Positions 47,695-57,121 of a DNA stretch of 64,000 bases are shown here, piece after piece. The stretch lies in contig JAKPUQ010000004.1 of the NCBI GenBank assembly GCA_029572815.1, forward strand, positions 1 to 64,000, in the 5' to 3' direction. The stretch comes from Bacillota bacterium (GTDB taxonomy: Bacteria > Bacillota > Clostridia > Oscillospirales > Ruminococcaceae). The notes beneath the pieces are model-generated. The model ran no database searches, was not told where the DNA came from, and saw nothing but the letters and a program-made list of their open reading frames with translations. The first letter of the stretch is position 1; each line of letters begins with the position of its first letter. A program made the translations under genes and the position numbers.

Positions 47695-48558
47695 ATGTTA
47701 ACTTCAGCTACAGAAATGCTCCAGAAAGCAAGAGCAGGCAAATACGCAGTAGGTCAGTTCAATATCAACAACCTTGAGTGGACTAAGGCTATCCTTCTCA
47801 CAGCTCAGGAGCTCAACAGCCCTGTTATCCTCGGTGTTTCTGAGGGCGCTGGCAAGTATATGTGCGGTTTCGAGACTGTTGCAGCTATGGTTGCAGCTAT
47901 GGACAAGTCTCTCGGTATCACAGTTCCTGTTGCACTTCACCTCGACCACGGCTCATATGAGGCTTGCTACAAGTGCATCAAGGCTGGCTTTACATCTATC
48001 ATGTTCGACGGTTCACACTTCCCCATCGACGAGAACGTTGCTAAGACAACTGAGCTGGTAAACGCTGCTCACAATCTTGGTCTCTCAATCGAGGCTGAGG
48101 TAGGCGCTATCGGCGGTGAAGAGGACGGCGTTATCGGTAAGGGCGAGTGCGCAGATCCCGCAGAGTGCAAGCAGATCGCTGATCTTGGCGTAGATTTCCT
48201 CGCTGCAGGTATCGGTAACATCCACGGTGTATATCCCGCAAACTGGGAGGGACTCAGCTTTGAGACTCTTGAGGCTATCAACAAGACAGTAGGCGAGATG
48301 CCCCTCGTTCTCCACGGCGGTACAGGTATCCCTGACGACCAGATCACAAAGGCTATCTCTCTCGGCGTTGCAAAGATCAACGTAAACACAGAGTGCCAGC
48401 TGGTATTCGCAGAGGCTACAAGAGGCTATGTTGAGGCTGGCAAGGACAAGCAGGGCAAGGGCTTCGATCCCAGAAAGCTTCTCGCACCCGGCTTTGAGGC
48501 TATCAAGGCTAAGGTCAAGGAGAAGATGGAGCTCTTCGGAAGCGTAAACAAGGCTTGA
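47695..48558 (+). CDS. fba: Class II fructose-1,6-bisphosphate aldolase
   Basis: KYAVGQFNINNLEWTKAIL; HLDHGSYEACYKCIKAGFTSIMFDGSHFP; EAEVGAIGGEEDG; LVLHGGTGIPDDQI; AKINVNTECQL. Confidence 0.95.
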   Translation: MLTSATEMLQKARAGKYAVGQFNINNLEWTKAILLTAQELNSPVILGVSEGAGKYMCGFETVAAMVAAMDKSLGITVPVALHLDHGSYEACYKCIKAGFTSIMFDGSHFPIDENVAKTTELVNAAHNLGLSIEAEVGAIGGEEDGVIGKGECADPAECKQIADLGVDFLAAGIGNIHGVYPANWEGLSFETLEAINKTVGEMPLVLHGGTGIPDDQITKAISLGVAKINVNTECQLVFAEATRGYVEAGKDKQGKGFDPRKLLAPGFEAIKAKVKEKMELFGSVNKA

Positions 48559-48578
48559 TCGTAAAGAAGGTATAAGAT

Positions 48579-48908
48579 ATGGCTTGGGGTAATTACGAAC
48601 AGAACTATGCTTATAACTATGACATAAATACTGTTCTCGATGCAGTTATGCGTGCGGGAGCACAGGTAAAGCTTAAATTCAAGGGTGCTGACAGAGCCGC
48701 ATATAAGGTCAAGTTCAGCACGGGTCTCTCGCTTCTTACTTACGGCGAGGAGGTCTTTGTTACTCTGGGAGTTCTTCCCGACGGAAGGACAGGAGTAAAC
48801 ATCAGAAGCTCGTCCAACCTTGGAACAGAGCTTGCTGCAAAGTCAAGAAATGAAAGCAATGTTCTTAAGTTAGTAAATGCACTCAATACATTCCTTCCGC
48901 CAAGATAA
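48579..48908 (+). CDS. Small conserved protein of unknown function
   Basis: 109-aa ORF with an RBS, followed by a strong terminator. Confidence 0.65.
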   Translation: MAWGNYEQNYAYNYDINTVLDAVMRAGAQVKLKFKGADRAAYKVKFSTGLSLLTYGEEVFVTLGVLPDGRTGVNIRSSSNLGTELAAKSRNESNVLKLVNALNTFLPPR

Positions 48909-48916
48909 ATAAGCAT

Positions 48917-48950
48917 AAAAGCCTGAGGTTAATTCCTCAGGCTTTTTTTC
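48917..48950 (+). terminator. Terminator
   Basis: AAAGCCTGAGG ttaatt CCTCAGGCTTTTTTT. Confidence 0.9.
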
Positions 48951-49488
48951 ATATGTTTTTGCAGAAATCAACAATTTCGGCTTTTCTCGGTCCGACAGCC
49001 TCCTTGTACTCCACGGAGCAAAGTCCCAGACTGCCGCAGCATTCTATCTCAAGGTGACCGTAGAAATGCTCGATACTTCCGATTATCCGCTCACACTCTC
49101 TCATGGAGGGACCTGTTCTCAAGGCGACAGAGTAGCCTTTTTTGCCGCTTTTTATAGTGGCGTGGGGCTCATGGGTATTGCACCAGGGAGTGCACCTGTC
49201 AATGAACGCCTTGAACTGTCCGGGAATATCAGCCCAGTATGAGGGAGCAACGGAAACGATAACATCAGCGCTGTCAAACTCAGCCATGATAAGGTCTATA
49301 TCGTCGGCCTGAACGCACCTTGCGGTATTATGGCAGCTGCGGCAGCCCTTGCAGAAGCTGAAGCTGTAATCGTCAATACATATGCTTTTTGTGTCGTACC
49401 TCGCGGACAGCTCCCCGGAAACTATCCTTACGATCTCCGCTGTGGCACCGTTGCTCACGGGACTGCAATTGATGACAAGTGCTTTCAT
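48949..49488 (-). CDS. NADPH-dependent FMN reductase/iron-sulfur flavoprotein-like
   Basis: ALVINCSPVSNGATAEIVRIV; YSFSFCKGCRSCHNTARC; VSVAPSYWADIPGQFKAFIDRC. Confidence 0.85.
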   Translation of the reverse strand: MKALVINCSPVSNGATAEIVRIVSGELSARYDTKSICIDDYSFSFCKGCRSCHNTARCVQADDIDLIMAEFDSADVIVSVAPSYWADIPGQFKAFIDRCTPWCNTHEPHATIKSGKKGYSVALRTGPSMRECERIIGSIEHFYGHLEIECCGSLGLCSVEYKEAVGPRKAEIVDFCKNI

Positions 49489-49589
49489 AACAATACCTCC
49501 GATAATAAAAATATAAATCTTATTATATCACCGAAGATATGATTTGTCAAGAAAAAGATCACTCCCGCTGTCACGGAAGTGATCCTTTG

Positions 49590-50417
49590 TTACTGTGAGC
49601 TGAGAACGGTCATGGGGTCGATGAATGAGCCGTTATGAGTCACCTCTATATGCAGATGAGGCGGCAGAGAGCTCTCTATATCCGCAGTTTCGCCAACGGC
49701 TCCGATAACTGTGCCGCTGTCAACGGTATCGCCCTGCTGGACAGCAAGGTCAGCCCCCAGACCGCAGTATTTTGTGGTGAAGCCGTTTTTGTGGTCGATG
49801 ACCACGGAGACTCCCCACAGCGGGTCATTGGTCACGGAAGCTATCTCGCCGTTTTCCGCAGCGAACACATCGGCTCCCACCTCTGCGGCGATATCGGCGC
49901 CGTTATGGGTCTGCCATGTGCCTGTGGTCTCGTTTTTCACAAGGTCACCGCCGCTGAAAGGGGAGAGAACATTGCTCATATCGCTGAGGGGAGCCCTTGC
50001 TGCGGACATATTGTCTACTGCTGCGGCAGGTTCAACGGGCTGCTCGGCAAAGCCGTGCTCCTCAGGCGGAGGAGCGTCCACGCTTATCTCAGCGGCTGGT
50101 ATAGTCGGATCTTCTGCGAAAACAGGAGCCGTCACCGCAGCTGTGGTCACTCTCTGTGCAGGGGCAGCAGGCTTCGGTATGTCGGTAACAGGCTTGTTGA
50201 CCTGCGCCTCCTGTACTATGGGAGAGACAGGTTTCTCAGCGAGCCTGTCTCCCTGTTTATGGGCGAAAAGGCAGGCAGCTCCCACCATGACGGCGCTTAT
50301 TCCCAGAGCGGCATAGAAGCCCTTCGTGCCCTTTGCGTATTGTTTATCGGTCAGTTCGTTTTTCTTCACACTAACACCTCCGACATTATTTTTGTCAGAA
50401 AACCGGAAAATATACAT
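49590..50417 (-). CDS. M23-family (LytM) peptidase, membrane anchored
   Basis: TWQTHNGADIAAEVGADVFAAENGEIASVTNDPLWGVSVVIDHKNGFTTKYCGL; LPPHLHIEVTHNG. Confidence 0.88.
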   Translation of the reverse strand: MYIFRFSDKNNVGGVSVKKNELTDKQYAKGTKGFYAALGISAVMVGAACLFAHKQGDRLAEKPVSPIVQEAQVNKPVTDIPKPAAPAQRVTTAAVTAPVFAEDPTIPAAEISVDAPPPEEHGFAEQPVEPAAAVDNMSAARAPLSDMSNVLSPFSGGDLVKNETTGTWQTHNGADIAAEVGADVFAAENGEIASVTNDPLWGVSVVIDHKNGFTTKYCGLGADLAVQQGDTVDSGTVIGAVGETADIESSLPPHLHIEVTHNGSFIDPMTVLSSQ

Positions 50418-50455
50418 AGCATGAAAAAAGTCCCCGAAAAACGGGGACTGTTTGT

Positions 50456-51307
50456 TTATGCGTTTACAAGAGCTTCCTCCCTAATGTCCAGGTCTGAGGT
50501 ATCGTACATGACCCTGGCGTGATTGCGGCGGATAAGCTTTTTCTCAATGTGGTTGCCTGTCTTGCAGTCCACCTTGTCGCGGTAGACCTCGCCGTTGCGG
50601 TAGACAGTGCCGCCCTCACGGGAAAAGAACACGTTTTCGGCGGAAATATGGTACTTGTACCGCTGACGCCTGTCCGCTCTCAGCTCGCCGCAGAGGTATT
50701 CATCTGTGGTATGGACGATAAGCTGATAGGTCCTGCTTGTGTTGTTGGTGAAGCGGTAATCCAGGTAATTGTACATGATGGACGTTCCTGTGCCGAAGGG
50801 AATCTTCCGCTGAAAATCGGGAAACAGGTCCAGACCGTCATGGTGGTGGTGCTCGGTTATGTCCATATCCGAGTGGAGTATCATCCAGTGGATAAGGTTG
50901 GTCATCTGGCACATTCCTCCGCCGATGCCCGATGACGGATGATCTGCGAAGATAGTGAGTCCCTCCTTGAAGCCCTTTTTCTCGGTGAGTTTGCCCACCA
51001 GATACCAGAATGAAAAGGTCTCATGAGGACGGATAAGTATGCCGTTTATTTTGGGCGCAGCAAGGGAAAGGTTCACTGCCTTGTTCTCCTGGAGCGCCAT
51101 ATTGACATTGCCAAGCCTGCGCCTTATCAGTGAATTATGTCTGTAAATGAGATACTCAAGGGGTTCCTCCTGTCTGGTACCGGCAAGGTGTCTTGCAGTT
51201 ATCAGGTTCTTTACTGATCTGAGGAAAATGCACTTCTTCTCTGATATTGCGTAAGTCAGAGGTGAGATCTCACAGAAAAGCTTACGTTTTATGATCGTCA
51301 TCTCCAT
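50456..51307 (-). CDS. VanW-family protein
   Basis: GILIRPHETFSFWYLVGKLTEKKGFKEGLTI...GIGGGMCQMTNLIHWM. Confidence 0.88.
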   Translation of the reverse strand: MEMTIIKRKLFCEISPLTYAISEKKCIFLRSVKNLITARHLAGTRQEEPLEYLIYRHNSLIRRRLGNVNMALQENKAVNLSLAAPKINGILIRPHETFSFWYLVGKLTEKKGFKEGLTIFADHPSSGIGGGMCQMTNLIHWMILHSDMDITEHHHHDGLDLFPDFQRKIPFGTGTSIMYNYLDYRFTNNTSRTYQLIVHTTDEYLCGELRADRRQRYKYHISAENVFFSREGGTVYRNGEVYRDKVDCKTGNHIEKKLIRRNHARVMYDTSDLDIREEALVNA

Positions 51308-51423
51308 GTTTGTTTATTATATAACAATTATACATCATATATACAATAGTGTCAACAGCATAATTGCGGTATACAGAAAAATTATTGCCCCTGAGTATTG
51401 ATCTGAACACACAGGGGCATTTA

Positions 51424-53694
51424 TCAGTTATAGTCAGGTTCCTGAGAGGTCTCGGGACCGTATGTGTTGGGGTCATAGGGAAGTATCTGCTCTGTGGGAG
51501 GAGCTGTGGGATAATCCGTCCAGGGCTCCTGGGGCTGTGACCAGGGCTGTTCTCCGTAGGGAGCTTCAGTGGGTGCCTCTGTCCAGAGCTCGGTAGTGAT
51601 GACCTCGGTAGTAGTTGTAGTGAGCTCAGTGGTAGTAGATACGGTTGAGGTTGTAGTTGTCAGCTCGGGACGTATCTCCTCGGGGAGCTTCTGCTTTGTG
51701 GGCTTTACGCCGTTGAGTCCGTAGCATTCCTGATAAGCGAGGATAATATCGCGTATCATGTACTTTGAGTACTCACCGTCCTCGATAACGCCTGCGAAGG
51801 CTATCTCGGGGTTATTTGCGGGAGCGAAGCCGATAAAGAATGAGTTCTGCTTTTCCAGGTTCGCACCTGTCTGAGGAGTACCTGTCTTTATAGCAACATC
51901 GAAGCCAAGATTGCTGAGAGAGTGGTTTGCAGGCATATTGTGTGAGGCGTCTATCATACCGCCGATTATATAGTCGTAAAGGTCGGGAGTATTAAGCTCG
52001 ATCTGCTGAGCGATAGTGGGCTCGGTCTTCTTGATGAGACTGCCTGAGCCGTAGCTGTAATAGCTGTCCACCAGATAAGGCTGATATCTGACACCGCGGT
52101 TGGCTATGGTATTTGCCACAACAGCCATCTGGAGGGGCGTCATACCGCAGTCCTGGTTACCGATACCCGCCTGGATAACGTAACCGATATACCATTCCTG
52201 ACCGTGTTCGGCGAAGGTCTCGGGGTTACAGAGGTAACCGGGAGCATCTCCTGTCTCAATGCCTGTACTTGAGCCCAGTCCGTAGAGCTTGGCGTACTTT
52301 GTGATGTTATCAATGCCCAGCATACGGGACACCTCATAGAAGTATGAGTTACATGATACCTCAATGGCGCGGCGCATGGTGATATTGCCGTGATAGCCCG
52401 TACAGGAGTAGTGGGTGCCGTAGAAGTCGTAGCCCTGATTACATACCAGAGGAGTTCCGCCTGTTACCACACCCTCATTGAGACCTGCCGTAGCAGTTAC
52501 AGTTTTGAATGTAGAGCCCGGACGGTAAAGACCGTAGGTACAGCGGTTTACCAGAGGTGAATTCTCAGCCTGGAGGAAGTAATCATAGTTTTCAACGTAG
52601 TCCTTCAGGTTGTATGTGGGAGCGGAAGCCATACCCTTAACGGCGCCTGTTTTTGCGTCCAGAACGCAGATAGCACCGCACTTGGCGTTGAGAACGCCGG
52701 GCTTGGGGTTGATAGCAGGGAAGCCTGCAATGAAGTTGTCAAGAATGCCCTGGAGCTTCAGCTGGAAGCTTCCGTCCACAGTGAGCTTGACGGTCTCTCC
52801 GGAGGTGGCGTCGGAGATGGTCTTTATATCGCGGACCTTTCCGTCCTTGACGGCTATCTGTTCCTCGCCGTTGATACCGCGCAGGGGAGTTTCCATAGCG
52901 GCTTCGATACCGCTCTTGCCCAGGGTATCATTGTAGCTGTAGCCCTTGTTTTTCAGCTCGTCGTACTCCTCAGCGTAAATAGGACCGACAGTACCCAGCT
53001 CGTGGGGGAGTATATCTCCGCGGACGATTCGTCTTTCTGAGGCGTCAACAGCCTCGATGCCGCGGTAGAAGTTGCCAAGCTCCTTCATGTCGATGACAGT
53101 CTGCTCGTCAACGCCCTCGGCCAGAAGGAGGTCATTGGAGTATGAGAAGTCCTTGTCTATCATCTGATAGCGCATACCTGCGATGATGCGCTTTTCCTCG
53201 TCGGTGTACTTCTCGTCTATCTCATAGTCTGAGATGAGCTTGTCAATGCAGTTTTCCGCAGTTGCGTAAACGTTGAGGTTAAGGTCTGAGATAAGCTCCT
53301 CGGTGTCATTGGACTTGAACACATAGGGCTTGCTGAAAGATATGGGAATGCTCTCCTCAAACTTTATGCCCCTTTCCTCAAGGGCTCTGTAAATGCCAAG
53401 CAGAGCCTTGTTTCCCTCCTGAAGGTCGGTGGGGAAGAATGCCATCTGGAGCACCAGGTCTGTTCTGGAGTCATTGGTGATGAGCACATTTCCTGCGTAG
53501 TCCATTATCTCGCCGCGGGTAGCCTTAACGCTTTTGGTGTAGGTGAGGGTACCGGGCTCATAGAGCCGAGGAGTTGCTATCTCCTTGTCACCCACCACCT
53601 GTATCTTCATAAGGCGGATGGAGCTCAGAAGCGCCAGCATGACCACCAGCAGTATAATAATGATAGATTTGAGATTTTCCGCAAATCCTTTCAA
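51424..53694 (-). CDS. mrdA: Penicillin-binding protein 2 (elongasome transpeptidase) with Thr-rich C-terminal tail
   Basis: TRGEIMDYAGNVL; YRPGSTFKTVTATAGL; SCNSYFYEVSRMLG; AIKTGTPQTG. Confidence 0.92.
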   Translation of the reverse strand: MKGFAENLKSIIIILLVVMLALLSSIRLMKIQVVGDKEIATPRLYEPGTLTYTKSVKATRGEIMDYAGNVLITNDSRTDLVLQMAFFPTDLQEGNKALLGIYRALEERGIKFEESIPISFSKPYVFKSNDTEELISDLNLNVYATAENCIDKLISDYEIDEKYTDEEKRIIAGMRYQMIDKDFSYSNDLLLAEGVDEQTVIDMKELGNFYRGIEAVDASERRIVRGDILPHELGTVGPIYAEEYDELKNKGYSYNDTLGKSGIEAAMETPLRGINGEEQIAVKDGKVRDIKTISDATSGETVKLTVDGSFQLKLQGILDNFIAGFPAINPKPGVLNAKCGAICVLDAKTGAVKGMASAPTYNLKDYVENYDYFLQAENSPLVNRCTYGLYRPGSTFKTVTATAGLNEGVVTGGTPLVCNQGYDFYGTHYSCTGYHGNITMRRAIEVSCNSYFYEVSRMLGIDNITKYAKLYGLGSSTGIETGDAPGYLCNPETFAEHGQEWYIGYVIQAGIGNQDCGMTPLQMAVVANTIANRGVRYQPYLVDSYYSYGSGSLIKKTEPTIAQQIELNTPDLYDYIIGGMIDASHNMPANHSLSNLGFDVAIKTGTPQTGANLEKQNSFFIGFAPANNPEIAFAGVIEDGEYSKYMIRDIILAYQECYGLNGVKPTKQKLPEEIRPELTTTTSTVSTTTELTTTTTEVITTELWTEAPTEAPYGEQPWSQPQEPWTDYPTAPPTEQILPYDPNTYGPETSQEPDYN

Positions 53695-53717
53695 AGGTCT
53701 GCCTCCTTTATGATTAT

Positions 53718-53739
53718 GACCGCACGTGAAAGTGCGGTC
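53718..53739. other. Perfect small hairpin between PBP2 and mreD
   Basis: GACCGCAC gtgaaa GTGCGGTC; no T-run, so unlikely a terminator. Confidence 0.6.
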
Positions 53740-53746
53740 TGTGTCT

Positions 53747-54325
53747 TTATCTTCTGTTTTCTGACTGTATGTTTGTGTTTATAGCCTCCTCGATGGTGAG
53801 GTGTTCACGGGGCATGAGGAGACGGTTTACAAGCTTCAGCACAAGGAACACGAATACGGATGAAATGACCGTATACAGCCATATCTTCATGGATACCCTC
53901 CTGAAGATTCGTCCAACGTGTTCATAGCCCCATATCTGGTAGTAGAACTTGTAGTCAAGCCGGCACTGCAAGAACGCAGCAGCTGCTGTGATAATGAAGT
54001 AGTTGATGAACCTGTCCTTGAGGTACAGCTCAAATACCAGATTGGCAGCGATACAGAACACCGTAAGCACCACGGCGTTATAGCCGAAGAGCTTTCCGCA
54101 GCAGATGTCGATGAGAAATCCGCATATCGCTCCTGTTACCGCAGAGGCATAGAGATTGTTGTTAATGGCAATGCCCACAGCCAGGGGAACCAGCAGGATG
54201 GGCTTATAAAGCGTTCCCGAGGTCATTATGATGAAGCTTATGAATATGAGCAGGTAGTATATTATCCAGCGCAGTGTAGTCTTGAAGCGGAAGATATGCT
54301 GCTCACGGGTAGTTCTAATCCTCAT
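53747..54325 (-). CDS. mreD: Rod shape-determining protein MreD
   Basis: Polytopic protein of about 190 aa between mreC and PBP2. Confidence 0.82.
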   Translation of the reverse strand: MRIRTTREQHIFRFKTTLRWIIYYLLIFISFIIMTSGTLYKPILLVPLAVGIAINNNLYASAVTGAICGFLIDICCGKLFGYNAVVLTVFCIAANLVFELYLKDRFINYFIITAAAAFLQCRLDYKFYYQIWGYEHVGRIFRRVSMKIWLYTVISSVFVFLVLKLVNRLLMPREHLTIEEAINTNIQSENRR

Positions 54326-55181
54326 CCTTGTCTTCCTCCTTCTTGCCGCTGAAATCGGTTATAACGATGACAGAGGTAAGACGGGTAACGTCCGCACAGG
54401 GCTGTATATCGGCACATACGGAGAGACCGTTTGAGTCGAAGCCTATATCAAGGATAGTACCTATGGGGTAATCCTTGGGGAAGAGACCGCTGGTTCCGGT
54501 GGTGATCATGAGGTCACCGCGCTTCAGCTTGTTCTTCTTGGGGACGTGTATGAGCTTGGTCTGACCGCTTTCCGAGGACAGCACATTTCCCTCGATAATG
54601 CCCTGATCGGCACTTGACGAGGAAGCCATTGCGGCTACGGAAAGGTCGGGTGAGAGAATAGTTCTGACGGTGGAGACGTGTTCGGACACCTCAACGGTAA
54701 TGCCCACCAGTCCCTCAGCGGTAACAACGGGACAGTTCACCAGTATGCCGTCCGCAGAGCCCTTGTCGATAGTGAAGGACTTGAAGGGATCGTTGGTGAC
54801 ATAGCCCAGGACTCCGCAGGGCTGTGAGAGCATATAGTCCTCATGCTCCTCCTTTATGGAAACGAACTTGCGCAGCTCCTCCACCTCAGCCTTGATGGCA
54901 TCGTACTCGGTGAGCTGGGCGTTGAGTTCGCCTATCTGCTTTTTCAGCTTCTGGTTTTCCTCATAGTACTTATCCGCGTTGGAGAGCTTATCCACCGTAC
55001 CCTCCATTTTCATGCTTATGCCGTTTGAGGCAGCACGGAAGGGCTTGGTGATAGTGTTTATGAAGGAAGCTCCCGAAACGGAATGGCCGCCCTTGGTGAC
55101 AGCGTATATCATAATGCCAACAAGGAAGGCGAGAAATCCCAGAAGTATCTTGAAACGGGTGCTTTTTAAGAAATCACGCAT
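54315..55181 (-). CDS. mreC: Rod shape-determining protein MreC
   Basis: Single TM, coiled coil, VLGYVTNDPFKSFTIDKGSADGI...VVTAEGLVGITVEVSEHVSTVRTILS. Confidence 0.92.
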   Translation of the reverse strand: MRDFLKSTRFKILLGFLAFLVGIMIYAVTKGGHSVSGASFINTITKPFRAASNGISMKMEGTVDKLSNADKYYEENQKLKKQIGELNAQLTEYDAIKAEVEELRKFVSIKEEHEDYMLSQPCGVLGYVTNDPFKSFTIDKGSADGILVNCPVVTAEGLVGITVEVSEHVSTVRTILSPDLSVAAMASSSSADQGIIEGNVLSSESGQTKLIHVPKKNKLKRGDLMITTGTSGLFPKDYPIGTILDIGFDSNGLSVCADIQPCADVTRLTSVIVITDFSGKKEEDKDED

Positions 55182-55192
55182 GGCGCTCCTCC

Positions 55193-56209
55193 TTAATAGT
55201 ACTTGACGTTTTCGGTGAGAGCGTCCTGATAATCGCTGATGTTCTCAAGTATCTTGCCTGTGCCTTCAGCGACGCAGTCCAGCGGATATTCTGCGATATA
55301 GACGGGCATACCCGTCTCGCGGTTGATGAGCTTGTCCAGACCTCTCAGGAGGGCTCCGCCGCCTGCGAGGGTGATTCCGTGGTCGATGATGTCTGCGGAA
55401 AGCTCGGGGGGAGTTTCCTCAAGGGTGGACTTGATAGCGTCGATTACTCTTGAAAGAGGCTCGACCAGAGCGTCACGTATCTCCGCAGAGGTAACGATGA
55501 TATTCTCGGGGAGACCGTTGAGGAGGTTCCTGCCCTTGATCTCCTGAGACTCCTCCTTCTCACTTGGGAAAGCGGAGCCGATATCAAGCTTGATGTTTTC
55601 GGCAGTTCTTTCGCCTATGAGGAGGTTGTACTTTTTCTTGATATAGTTGATGATAGCTGCGTCGAACTCGTCGCCTGCACATCTTACAGACCGTGAAGCC
55701 ACGATTCCGCCCATGGATATAACAGCCACCTCGCTGGTGCCGCCGCCTATGTCCACTATCATGCTGCCTGCGGGCTCGTTGGTGGGGAGACCTGCGCCGA
55801 TAGCCGCAGCCATAGGCTCCTCGATGATGAGGACGTTGTTTGCGCCTGCCTTCTTGCAGGATTCACGTACAGCACGTCTCTCAACGGCGGTAACGCCCGA
55901 GGGTATGCAGATAATGACGTTGGCTTTAGTGAAAAGGGTGCCCTTCAGGGCTTTCCTTATGAATTCCTGAAGCATAGTTGTCGCGATGTCGAAGTCAGCG
56001 ATAACGCCGTCCTTGAGAGGTCTTACGGCAACGATAGAACCGGGGGTCCTGCCGATGACGTCCTTAGCCTCCTTGCCGACATAGCGGCATTTATCTGTTC
56101 TGGTGTTTACGGCAACTACCGAAGGCTCTCTTATTATTATACCTTTTCCCCTCATATATACAAGGGTATTAGCAGTTCCCAGATCTATGCCGATATCTTT
56201 TGTAAACAT
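55193..56209 (-). CDS. mreB: Rod shape-determining protein MreB
   Basis: [69 protein letters not shown]. Confidence 0.96.
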   Translation of the reverse strand: MFTKDIGIDLGTANTLVYMRGKGIIIREPSVVAVNTRTDKCRYVGKEAKDVIGRTPGSIVAVRPLKDGVIADFDIATTMLQEFIRKALKGTLFTKANVIICIPSGVTAVERRAVRESCKKAGANNVLIIEEPMAAAIGAGLPTNEPAGSMIVDIGGGTSEVAVISMGGIVASRSVRCAGDEFDAAIINYIKKKYNLLIGERTAENIKLDIGSAFPSEKEESQEIKGRNLLNGLPENIIVTSAEIRDALVEPLSRVIDAIKSTLEETPPELSADIIDHGITLAGGGALLRGLDKLINRETGMPVYIAEYPLDCVAEGTGKILENISDYQDALTENVKYY

Positions 56210-56385
56210 TTTGAAGCTCCTTAATTTATGCTGTTATCGTATTTACTCACATTATATTATATCACCAATGGGAAATATGTACAAGTTTATTCCGCGGGAA
56301 TTTTCTTATGTCGGAAAAATTAGTGTAATACGGAAACTAAAGGGCAGAGAGGTGATAAAAAACTGTCAAAAAATACAATAATGGA

Positions 56386-56649
56386 TCATTTGCCGTCAGC
56401 GCATACCTTACCTACGGTCTTTATGTAGATATATATCGAGACAGCGATACAGATGACCTGTGCCACGCTGATACTGAGGCCAAAGCCGAAGGTCAGTGAG
56501 ATTATGTCAGTTGAGAAGGTGCTTGGTGAGAGTGAGATACCTCTTGACCAGCCCAGCCATGCAAATGAACCTGATGCAGAATTTGCGATCACGACTCCAA
56601 GGACGCAGGCGCAAACCAGAAGAAGCAGAAAATAGAGTGTTTTTTTCAT
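56386..56649 (-). CDS. DUF4321-like small membrane protein
   Basis: Two TM segments; ISLTFGFGLSISVAQVICIAVSIYIYI. Confidence 0.65.
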   Translation of the reverse strand: MKKTLYFLLLLVCACVLGVVIANSASGSFAWLGWSRGISLSPSTFSTDIISLTFGFGLSISVAQVICIAVSIYIYIKTVGKVCADGK

Positions 56650-56683
56650 GATCGATCTCCTATCTTTTGTTATAAAGCTTTTA

Positions 56684-57121
56684 TCATATACCCGATGAGC
56701 CGAAGCCTCCGCTGCCTCTGTCTGTCTCGGAGAGGTCGTCGCTGACTTCGATATCAGGCATTAATATACGTGTTGGTATCAGCTGGGCGATACGCATACC
56801 GTGTTCAACGGTAAAGTACTCCTTGCCGTGGTTGATAAGGGGGACGAACCAGGCTCCGCGGTAGTCGCTGTCCACAACGCCCACGCAGTTTGCAAGGGAA
56901 ACGCCGTATTTTGAGGAGAGTCCCGAGCGCGGATAGATGAGGAGGGCAATATCGTCGGAATCGGGCTGAGCGGTTATACCTATGGGGATCATCTTTATCT
57001 CCCCGGGAGCAAGGGTGACAGGTCCGTCAAGGCAGGCGCAGAGGTCAAGACCTGCGCTTCCTGCCGTAGCCCTTGAGGGGATAACAGCCCTGGGGTCCAG
57101 CTTTTTGAATATCAGTTTCAT
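56684..57121 (-). CDS. dut: dUTP diphosphatase
   Basis: GSAGLDLCACL; YPRSGLSSKYGVSLANCVGVVDSDYRG; RIAQLIPTRI; RGSGGFGSSGI. Confidence 0.93.
   Translation of the reverse strand: MKLIFKKLDPRAVIPSRATAGSAGLDLCACLDGPVTLAPGEIKMIPIGITAQPDSDDIALLIYPRSGLSSKYGVSLANCVGVVDSDYRGAWFVPLINHGKEYFTVEHGMRIAQLIPTRILMPDIEVSDDLSETDRGSGGFGSSGI

Noticed and set aside
49635-50522. 295-aa plus-strand ORF
   Set aside because: Antisense to the M23 peptidase, which has clear catalytic motifs.
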